Assembly (NCBI GenBank): GCA_023418705.1
Contig: JAEZYZ010000062.1
Coordinates: 28,979 to 92,978, forward strand
DNA: 64,000 bases
Reading direction: 5' to 3'
Source: Pseudomonadota bacterium
GTDB taxonomy: Bacteria > Myxococcota_A > Polyangia > Polyangiales > Polyangiaceae
Shown here: positions 1 through 7,400 of the stretch, in pieces
Layout of the letters: every line of letters begins with the position of its first letter
Position numbering within the stretch: position 1 is the first letter of the stretch
Program-made: the position numbers and the translations under genes
The notes under the pieces: model-generated
Databases searched by the model: none
Seen by the model: the letters and a program-made list of their open reading frames with translations, nothing else
What the model was told of the DNA's origin: nothing

Positions 1-117
1 GCTCGTCTGGGCGTCGAAGTCGAGCTCACCATCGAATTCACGCCCGCGCAGCTCCGTGCGGTCTGCGGCGCCAAGCGTCAGCGCCTGCGCCAAGATGGGA
101 GCGAAGAGCGGCAGCAT
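1..117 (-). CDS. Secreted (probable outer-membrane) protein of the EPS operon, N-terminal fragment
   Basis: Only the first 39 codons lie in the window; the gene runs off the left edge. The ATG at 117 has a GGGAG ribosome site about seven bases upstream. The start MLPLFAPILAQA looks like a short signal peptide ending in an AQA cleavage site, followed by an acidic/polar stretch (REFDGELDFD). It begins 20 bases after the stop of the OPX export lipoprotein, so the two are very probably cotranscribed. In myxobacterial EPS loci the OPX gene is often followed by a beta-barrel outer-membrane export partner, and I infer that role from position only; the visible sequence is too short to assign a family. 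Confidence 0.55.
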   Translation of the reverse strand, partial: MLPLFAPILAQALTLGAADRTELRGREFDGELDFDAQTS

Positions 118-137
118 CGGGTGCTCCCGGCGGCCGA

Positions 138-737
138 CTACTCGGCAACGACGACGTCGCCCGACTGCAGCTTGAAGCGCTGGACGTGCTGCGCTCCGCG
201 CAGAATGTCCACGTAGTCGAAGCGAATGCGCTGTCCGTCACGCAAGACGTACACGGCCGTCTCGTCGGCGAACTCGGTCAAGCCGCCGGCCTCGGCCATG
301 GCGTCGATCAGGCGCGCGGGGGGCGGCAGCGCGAAGCGCCCGGTCTCTCGCACTTCCCCGAGCACGGTGACCTGAACGGTCGACTCCTCGATCACGACGA
401 TGACGTGGGGCTCCGCCACGAACGGCTTCAGCAGCTGCTCGAGCTCGCGAGCGGCGGCCGACGGGAGCTTGCCCGCGAGCTGCTGCTCGCCCAGAAGCGG
501 GATGGCCACGAGCCCGTCGCTTCGGACCCGCGCTCGCACGGACATGGGCTCCTGACCGAAGACGCGGACGCTCACGACGTCTCCAGGGCGGATGACCTCG
601 GGGTGGATGGGCGCCGCCGCGGGCTGATAGCTCTCCGCGCGGACGTAGGTGCCGCTGCCGCGGCAAGCCGCCATGAAAAACGCGGCGCCCGCCACCAACA
701 AGAGAAGGCCGTGCCGGAGTCGAAGCTGGTGACGCAT
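138..737 (-). CDS. Polysaccharide export lipoprotein (OPX, Wza/EpsY-like)
   Basis: Outer-membrane polysaccharide export protein that would line the exit path for exopolysaccharide. The chosen ATG (737) gives a classical lipoprotein signal: basic MRHQLRLRH, a hydrophobic core, and a lipobox ending MAAC. Alternative starts at 749 and 776 only lengthen the N-terminus. After the Cys comes a polysaccharide_export segment (IRPGDVVSVRVFGQEP, with the GD turn typical of Wza), then SLBB-like beta-grasp units (VTVLGEVRETGRFALP and the following DAMAEAGGL). At about 199 residues it is a short OPX protein lacking a Wza-like C-terminal membrane helix, as in the myxobacterial type. It lies just upstream of a partial secreted protein on the same strand and is divergent from the GT2/Wzy pair. 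Confidence 0.88.
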   Translation of the reverse strand: MRHQLRLRHGLLLLVAGAAFFMAACRGSGTYVRAESYQPAAAPIHPEVIRPGDVVSVRVFGQEPMSVRARVRSDGLVAIPLLGEQQLAGKLPSAAARELEQLLKPFVAEPHVIVVIEESTVQVTVLGEVRETGRFALPPPARLIDAMAEAGGLTEFADETAVYVLRDGQRIRFDYVDILRGAQHVQRFKLQSGDVVVAE

Positions 738-749
738 GCGAAATTCCAT

Positions 750-1024
750 CGTGGCTGATCGGGCGGATGAAAACATGGAATCGCGGCGTGGGCAATCGCC
801 CGGAGGGCGCGCCGGAGCCGATCGTTCGGGCGGTCTCGAGCTCCCGAGCCGGGTCGGGGAACCGGCCCGCCCGCGCTCATCCGGAGGCGGCTCCGCGCCG
901 CCCGAGAGCGCGCCCGAGCATCACCCGAGCATCAGGGGGATCGCTTTGCCTCGCCTTCGAGCGTGATCTAGCGTTTACTGTTTTGGGGGCACGCGTCTCC
1001 CGCCACCCTGAGCCCGACCCATCG
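750..1024. promoter_or_regulatory. Divergent intergenic region between OPX gene and GT2 gene
   Basis: About 275 bases separate the minus-strand OPX gene from the plus-strand glycosyltransferase, so promoters for both should lie here. A reading frame upstream of the glycosyltransferase start (from 767) is Arg/Pro-rich and shows no protein-like pattern, so I treat it as noncoding. I cannot point to a convincing -35/-10 pair. Confidence 0.4.
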
Positions 1025-2209
1025 ATGTTAGCTCTCGACGTCCTGCTGATGGCTGCCAGCGCGCCTCTCGTGTGCTTCGCGGCCTACCTGTGCCTGCTCG
1101 CGCTCCTGGCTCGCAGAAATCCCGAAGCGTCCGGCTCGGGAACGACCCGCTTCGCCGTCGTCGTGCCGGCACACGACGAGGAGCTCGGCATCACGCGTAC
1201 CGTCGAGAGCCTCTTGGCGCTCGACTACGACGCGGACCGGTTCGAAATCGTGGTGGTGGCCGACAACTGCAGCGATCGGACGGCCGAGCTCGCCGCGGCG
1301 GCCGGCGCCCGGGTCCTCGTTCGGCAGCACGCCACCGAGCGGGGCAAGGGCTACGCGCTGAACTTCGCCTTCGAGCGGTTGATGGAGGAGCAGCGGTTCG
1401 ATGCCTTCGTGGTCGTCGACGCGGACACGGGCGTCTCGCCGAACTTGCTCACCGCGGTCGCCGCTCGGCTGGAGCGAGGCGCCCACGCCGTGCAGGCGCA
1501 TTACCGGGTCCAGAACCCGATGGATTCCTGGCGCACGCGCCTGATGGTGCTCGCCCTGGCGCTGTTTCACGACGTGCGGTCGCTGGCGCGGGAGCGGCTC
1601 GGGCTCTCGGTGGGGCTGCGCGGCAACGGCATGGCGTTCTCCAGAGCGCTCTTGGAGCGAGTGCCGCACACGGCGTTCTCGATCGTGGAAGATCTGGAGT
1701 ACGGCATCCGCATCGGTATGGAGGGCTACCGCGTCCACTACGCCGAGGAGGCGGCCGTCTTCGGCGACATGGTGGCGGGCGAGCGGGACTCTCGATCGCA
1801 GCGAGAGCGCTGGGAGGCCGGGCGGCGCGCCATCCGCCGGCAGCTCGCCGGACCCTTGCTGGTGCGCGCGCTGAAGACGCGCGACCCGGTGCTCTTCGAC
1901 CTGGCGATGGACCTCCTGGTGCTCCCGCTGGCGGCGCTGGCGGGCTGGGTCGCGCTCGGCCTCGGCGCGGCGGGGGCGTCGGTGGCGCTGCTCGCGCGCC
2001 CGGTGTGGCTGATCGCGCCTTGGGCGGCGGCCGCGGCGGCGATGACCGTGTATGTCGGGCGCGGCATCTCGATCTCCGGCTTGGGGATGCGGGGGGTCGC
2101 GGCCTTGCTGTGGGCTCCCGTCTACCTGATCTGGAAAGTGGCCTTGCGCATCCGTAGCCTGGGTGCGTCGCAGCGCGAGTGGGTCCGGACGGCACGCGCA
2201 GGGAAGTAG
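1025..2209 (+). CDS. Family 2 glycosyltransferase, membrane-associated
   Basis: Inverting GT2 enzyme likely adding a sugar to the lipid-linked EPS repeat unit on the cytoplasmic face. The start at 1025 opens with an N-terminal membrane helix (MLALDVLLMAASAPLV...). The GT-A core follows: FAVVVPAHDEE, then DNCSDRT, RGKGYALNFAFE, and a DADTGV metal-binding DXD-type motif. Later motifs are GLRGNGMAFS, the acceptor-side VEDLEYGIR (ED) and QRERWEAGR, matching the QxxRW motif of processive GT2 enzymes (QRERW). Two or three C-terminal hydrophobic helices follow. It ends nine bases before the Wzy-like gene, so the two form an operon. Donor and acceptor sugars cannot be read from sequence. Confidence 0.9.
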   Translation: MLALDVLLMAASAPLVCFAAYLCLLALLARRNPEASGSGTTRFAVVVPAHDEELGITRTVESLLALDYDADRFEIVVVADNCSDRTAELAAAAGARVLVRQHATERGKGYALNFAFERLMEEQRFDAFVVVDADTGVSPNLLTAVAARLERGAHAVQAHYRVQNPMDSWRTRLMVLALALFHDVRSLARERLGLSVGLRGNGMAFSRALLERVPHTAFSIVEDLEYGIRIGMEGYRVHYAEEAAVFGDMVAGERDSRSQRERWEAGRRAIRRQLAGPLLVRALKTRDPVLFDLAMDLLVLPLAALAGWVALGLGAAGASVALLARPVWLIAPWAAAAAAMTVYVGRGISISGLGMRGVAALLWAPVYLIWKVALRIRSLGASQREWVRTARAGK

Positions 2210-2218
2210 GCGCGGGGC

Positions 2219-3754
2219 ATGGCGGCGGTCACGGCGGCGCTGGGAGCGGCACGCGCACGGAGCATCCCGCGGGACGCGTTCTTGTGGCCGTCCATCCTGA
2301 TCGTGCTGCTGATCTTCGTCGGGTGTTGGATCGCCGATCAGGTCGGGTCCAACGTCCTCATCTTCGCGGTCCTCTGGGGACCTTTGCTGTATCGCTACGT
2401 CCTGGCGGCGCCCGTGCACCTGTCGGCGCGGGTGATGTTCCTGCTCGCGCTGGTGCTGGAGCCGCCCGCGGAGCAGCCCGGCTACGGCTACTGGACGTCG
2501 GTGCTCGCGCCGGCCAGCCAGATCTACTACGACGCCCTCAAGGCCTGGGCGGGGATCCCCGGCCTGTCGTTTTCGCTCTACACGCTGCTGTGCCTGGTGC
2601 TGTACTTCCGGGCGACGCGCGGCCGCAAGGCGCCGGGGTATGTCGCGCCGCCGCCGGAGGCGGTGAAGGCCGTCAAGCTCTGGTTGCTCGCGCTGACGCT
2701 GCTCTTGATCTGGGGCCTGATCCGCGGCGGCAACGGCAAGGCCGCGTTTTTCCAGCTTCAGCACCTGTACACGCTGGGGTTTTGCGCGCTGGCGTTCTTG
2801 CACGCGCTGCGCGGTCCGGCAGATCTGCGAGCCCTCGGGACGATCGTGGTGGTGGCGGCCATCACCAAGGGTCTGCTGGTCGGGTGGGTGTACTACGTCG
2901 TCTGCGCCCCGATGGGGTTGAAGCCGTTTTACGCCACGACCCACTCCGACTCGGTGACCTTCGCGATGTGCATCATCATCCTGGCCACGCGCTTGTTCGA
3001 AGAGCGCGACGGGCGGAGCCTGCGCCTGTTCCTGTGCATCGTGCCGTTCATCGTGATGGCGATCGTGATGAACAACCGGCGCCTCGCCTTCGTCGGCGTG
3101 GGCTTCGGGGTGGTGACGACCTACGCGGTGATGAAATCAGGCCGCCTCAAGCGAAAGATCGCGCGCATCGCCCTGGCGCTCGCCCCGCTGGTGGTCGTCT
3201 ACGTGAAGGTGGGCGGCCACTCGACGAACCCGCTGTTTGCGCCGGCGGCGATGGTCAACTCCGCCCTCAGCGGGACCGACAGCTCGTCGATCACCCGCGA
3301 CATCGAGAACTACAACCTGATCTTCACCATGAACCAGCAGGGCCGGATCTTGGGCACGGGGTTCGGTCACGAGTACATCGAAGCCGTCCGGGCCGACGAC
3401 ATTTCCCAGGCCTTCGCGCTTTATCGCTACATCCCGCACAACAGCGTGCTCTGGCTGTGGAGCTTCGGCGGGCTGATCGGGTTCACGGCGCTGTGGATGG
3501 TCTACCCGCTCTTGGCGTACTTCGGGGCGCGGGGCTACCACGGCAGCCTGGATCCGATCGAGCGCGCCGCGGGGCTGACGACGCTGGCCGGCGCCATGAC
3601 CCTGATGGCGCAAAATTGGGGGGACATGGGCTTGCAGAGCTACACGAGCCTGACGGTGTTCGGCATCTGCTACGCGGTGGCGGCCAAGTTGTGCATGGCC
3701 GCCGACAGCCGCCGCGCCAGCGCGCCCGCCGCCACGGCGAGCGTCGCGCGTTGA
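2219..3754 (+). CDS. O-antigen ligase / Wzy-type polymerase family membrane protein
   Basis: Polytopic inner-membrane protein of 511 residues with roughly ten to twelve hydrophobic helices. The C-terminal half carries the pattern of the Wzy_C/O-antigen ligase family: a periplasmic loop with RDIENYNLIF, LGTGFGHEY, then HNSVLWLWSFGGLIG, where the conserved His sits before a hydrophobic helix. In this locus it would polymerise undecaprenyl-linked EPS repeat units. A role as ligase cannot be excluded, but the adjoining OPX and sugar-phosphate transferase genes favour Wzy. Its start lies nine bases after the GT2 gene. It is convergent with a tiny minus-strand membrane protein. Confidence 0.85.
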   Translation: MAAVTAALGAARARSIPRDAFLWPSILIVLLIFVGCWIADQVGSNVLIFAVLWGPLLYRYVLAAPVHLSARVMFLLALVLEPPAEQPGYGYWTSVLAPASQIYYDALKAWAGIPGLSFSLYTLLCLVLYFRATRGRKAPGYVAPPPEAVKAVKLWLLALTLLLIWGLIRGGNGKAAFFQLQHLYTLGFCALAFLHALRGPADLRALGTIVVVAAITKGLLVGWVYYVVCAPMGLKPFYATTHSDSVTFAMCIIILATRLFEERDGRSLRLFLCIVPFIVMAIVMNNRRLAFVGVGFGVVTTYAVMKSGRLKRKIARIALALAPLVVVYVKVGGHSTNPLFAPAAMVNSALSGTDSSSITRDIENYNLIFTMNQQGRILGTGFGHEYIEAVRADDISQAFALYRYIPHNSVLWLWSFGGLIGFTALWMVYPLLAYFGARGYHGSLDPIERAAGLTTLAGAMTLMAQNWGDMGLQSYTSLTVFGICYAVAAKLCMAADSRRASAPAATASVAR

Positions 3755-3771
3755 ATGTCGCCAGGCGCCCG

Positions 3772-3942
3772 TCAGTGCAGCCGCGGGTACAAGTACAAGA
3801 GGCCAAACAGGTAGAAGGCGCAGTACGCCGTCATCCACTTGAGCGTGAACTTGAACCCATCCTGCCGGCGTTCGAAGCGCGCTGCCCGGATCGGGATGAT
3901 CAGCGCCATGAACATGATCGAGAGCAAGAGGAGCTTCTGCAT
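3772..3942 (-). CDS. Small membrane protein (56 aa), unknown function
   Basis: A short frame that reads like a real membrane micro-protein: MQKLLLLSIMFMALIIPIR, a basic/amphipathic middle (ARFERRQDGFKFTLKWM), then a second helix (TAYCAFYLFGLLYLYPRL) and TGA. The two-helix hairpin with positive charges between helices, and its codon pattern, argue against chance. It is convergent with the Wzy-like gene and ends 17 bases after it. I see no strong ribosome site and do not recognise the family; comparable small membrane proteins accompany EPS genes in myxobacteria. Confidence 0.6.
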   Translation of the reverse strand: MQKLLLLSIMFMALIIPIRAARFERRQDGFKFTLKWMTAYCAFYLFGLLYLYPRLH

Positions 3943-4030
3943 GGCTGGCGACCGTGATCATGACGTCAGCGCGGGTCGACGGCAACGGTCTCCTTGGCGA
4001 CGGCAGCGCGATGAGCGCTGCTTGATTTTC

Positions 4031-4352
4031 GTTCACAGGAAGGAACGGAAGGACGGAAGATTCTGGGAGTTCGGACCGACGACGTCGGCCCCCCCTTCCG
4101 AGCTTCCGCTCTCCTATGAAAACGAGGTCCGAAGTACGCACCACGAGCGCCCTTGAATTTTTCACAGGAAGGGCGGAAGAGCAGAAGATTTTGGGATTGG
4201 GGATGAGGTCCGAAGCGGGCGTGGGTGCGTGGGTCGTCACAGCGATTCACGTCGCGCCGGTCGAATCGACGCCGATCGGGGACCGACGACCTCGGTCCCC
4301 CTTCCGATCTTCCGACCTTTCTGTAAACAATCTCCGAGCCAGACTGGTCGAC
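4031..4352. repeat. Intergenic repeat cluster (two degenerate direct-repeat families and a hairpin)
   Basis: The 537-base gap between the small membrane gene and the NRPS stop holds no convincing gene. It carries two copies of a purine-rich unit beginning TTCACAGGAAGG (4032-4069 and 4161-4197) and two copies of a unit with GACCGACGAC.TCGG followed by CCCCCTTCCGA (4074-4107 and 4281-4313). The second contains a perfect 9-bp stem, GGGGACCGA/TCGGTCCCC at 4278-4300, which could act as a terminator for the NRPS transcript although no U-tract follows. A further element at 4306-4352 recurs at 62248-62294. Confidence 0.6.
4306..4352. repeat. Dispersed repeat, copy 1 (pairs with 62248-62294)
   Basis: 47 bases matching 62248-62294 at about 40 positions, with an uninterrupted identical core ATCTCCGAGCCAGACT followed by a mismatch and GTCGAC. 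Both copies lie downstream of a minus-strand gene's stop codon (NRPS here, metallo-beta-lactamase-fold gene there). Confidence 0.6.
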
Positions 4353-4479
4353 ACAGCTCGCTGTCTCGGTCGTGAAATCCGTTTTTCACCGACTCGAGGT
4401 GGGCCGAAGGCCCTGATGGTCTTCCTGTGCTGATCTCCGATCGAGACCCTCGACGCACCTCGCTGTCTCAGCGAGGCGC

Positions 4480-7400
4480 TCACGGCCGCCGGCGGCGATC
4501 GAGCATGGCCTGGCGCAGCCGCTGTCGCTCGGCGCCGCGCTCGGCGCTTTGGTCGAGCGCCCCGGTCGAGGCGGCGTCGCCTTCGGCCAGAAAGCGCGCC
4601 AGACCCCGGATCGTGGGGTACCGGAACAGGTCGACCAGCTGCAGCGGGCGGCTGACCTTCGGCTTCAACTTGCCGAGCAGCTGGACGGTGAGCAGGGAGT
4701 GGCCGCCGAGATCGAAGAAGTTGTCGTCCACGCCCACCGCGGGCAGCTTCAGCACCTCGCGCCACATCTCGGCGATGAGCAGCTCGTGCTCGCTGCTCGG
4801 CCGCTCGCGCTCCGCCAGCGGCGCCTTCTGTTGCTGCTCGGGTGCCGGCAGGGCGTTGCGATCGAGCTTCTTGTTGGGCGTCTGCGGGAACGCGGTCATC
4901 GGCACGATCGCGGCCGGCAGCATGTAGTCCGGGAGGCGCTCGGCCAGGTGTTGCTTGAGCGCGCTCGTGTCGACGCCGCCGCCGTCGGGGATGACGTAGG
5001 CCACCAGGCGCTTGTCGCCTTGCGTGTCCTCTCGGGCGAGCACGACCGCCTGACGCACCGCCGGGTGCTCGGTCAACAGGGCCTCGATCTCGCCGAGCTC
5101 GATCCGGTAGCCGCGGATCTTGACCTGGTGGTCGGCTCGACCGCGGTAGCGTAGAACGCCGCTTGGATCGACGGTCGCGACGTCTCCCGTGCGGTAGGCG
5201 CGCGCGCCCGGGCGGAAGGGGTGGGCGACGAACCGGCTCGCCGTGAGCTCGGGCCGGCCGAGGTAGCCGCGGGTCACGCCGTCGCCGGCGATCAAGAGCT
5301 CGCCGTCTTCGCCGGGGGGCAGCAGGTTGCCGCAGCGGTCGACCACGAACGCCTCTTGATTGTGCAAGGGGCGTCCAATCGGGATGTCGGTCGAGGACTC
5401 GGTGACCTCGTGCGAGGTCGACCACACCGTCGTCTCGGTCGGACCGTAGACGTTGATGAGCCTGCCTGGGAGCGCTCGCCGCAGGTCAGCAGCCAGCGCG
5501 CCGCCGAGCGCCTCCCCGCCGACCAGCAGCGTCTGCAGCTCCCCCAAGCGCGCGCGCGTCTCGTCGTCGCCGACCAACATGCTGGCCATCGAGGGCGTGC
5601 ACTGCAGGTGGGTGACGCCATGCCGCTCGATGAGCTCCGCCAGCGTGGCATCCGCTTCGTCCACGTCGCTGTTGCAGCGAGCGTGCACCTCCGCCAAAAG
5701 CGGCAGGTTCTGCAGCACCTGATCGGTGGGGACCCCGAAGTCGATCAGGCAGGCGATTTCGTCGACGTCGGATCGCCGCACGGCGTCGACGATGCCGAGC
5801 GCCGATTCCACGCTGCCGAACAGCCCGCTGGTCGCGTAATACCGCTCGAAGGCATGATCGAGCAGCGCGTCCATCTCCTCGGCGCTGAGGTTGTCGGTGG
5901 TGAAGGAGCCGCCGTCGAGCCGGTGTTTGAAGGCCGGGAACGACCAGGCGGCTTCTTTGATCAAGCCGACGGAGGTCCGCAGGTACTGCTTCATGGGCTC
6001 GCGGACCGCGCGCTTCACCGCCTCGTCGCTCTCCCCCACGAAGGTGTGGAGCATGAGCGACACGGTGCCGCGCCCGGGGTGACCCGCTTCGGTCCAGGCC
6101 TTGCGATAGATCCGAACCTTCTCGGTCAAATCGGCGAACGACTGACCGAGCAAGTGGGTCAACAGGTTGGCGCCGATGCGCCCCGCTCGCTCGAACGTCT
6201 CGGGGCTGCCTGCCGCGGTCACCCAGACGGGCAGCTCCTTCTGCACCGGGCGGGGCAGCGTGCCGATGACCACCTCGCGCCCCTCTCCATTTCGGAAGGG
6301 CAACCGCTCTCCGCGCCAGAGGCGGCGCACCGTCTCGATCGCCTCGAACATGCCGTCTTTGCGGTCGGCAAACCCCTCCGGGCGGATGCAGAAATCATTC
6401 GGCTGCCAGCCCGAGGCGAACGAAATCCCGACGCGGCCGTTCGACAGGTTGTCCACCAGCGCCCAGTCCTCCGCGATGCGGATCGGCGAGTGCAGCGGCG
6501 AGACACAGCTGCCGGCCCGCAGCGCCACGCGCTTGGTGATCATCGCCAGCGCCGCGTTCGTCACGGCGGGGTTCGGATAGAGGCCGCCGAAGGCGTGGAA
6601 GTGCCGCTCTGGCGTCCACACGGCGACAAACCCGTTTTCGTCGGCGAAGCGCGCCCCTTCGGTCAACAGCCGATAGCGATCGCCGCCTTGGGCGTTCTCG
6701 TCGGCGGAGAAGTAGAACGCCGAGAAGTCGACGCGGCGCGCGTTCTTGGCCCCCGCGGACACCGTGCCCGAGGAGACGACCACGTGAAAGCCGTGGGTCA
6801 ACGTCCAGAGCAGCTCGAGCACCGAGATGTCGAAGGACAGGCTCGTGACCGCCAGCCAGGTCCCCGGCTTCTCGGGCCGGAGCACCTCATCCATGCCGCG
6901 GAAGAAGTTGACCACGTTGCGGTGCTCCACCATTACGCCCTTGGGGCGCCCCGTGGAGCCCGACGTGTAGATGACGTAGGCCAGGTGATGGCCTTCGACG
7001 CCGCTCTGGGGCGGGCTCGCTGCACCGTCGTCGACGCTCCCGTCGTCCACGACGATCTTGTCCAGGCGACCCAGACCGCTCCGGCCTTGGTGCGCTCGGT
7101 CGGTCAGCAAGAGCGTGAGCGCTGCGTCTTCGATCACCAGCCGGAGGCGCTCCTCGGGGTAGCGCGGATCCAGCGGGACGTACGCGCCGCCTGCCTTGTG
7201 GATGGCCAGGAGGCTCACCAGCAGGTGCACGCTCCGATCCATGAAGACGCCGACCAGCGTGTCGGGCCCGACCCCGCGCTGCTGCAGCCGATGCGCCAAG
7301 GCGTTGGCGCGGGCGTCGAGCTCGGCGTAGGTCAGGGTCACGCCGCGGGCGGTCACCGCCGGTCGATCCGGCGTCCGCGCGGCTTGCGCGGCGATCAGCA

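Noticed and set aside
767..1024. Upstream extension of the GT2 frame
   Set aside because: Arg/Pro-rich sequence with no signal or domain; the start at 1025 opens directly with the membrane helix.
1028..2944. Long minus-strand frame of ~640 codons
   Set aside because: Antisense to GT2 and Wzy genes with Arg/Gln/His-rich low-information sequence; the plus-strand frames carry clear family motifs.
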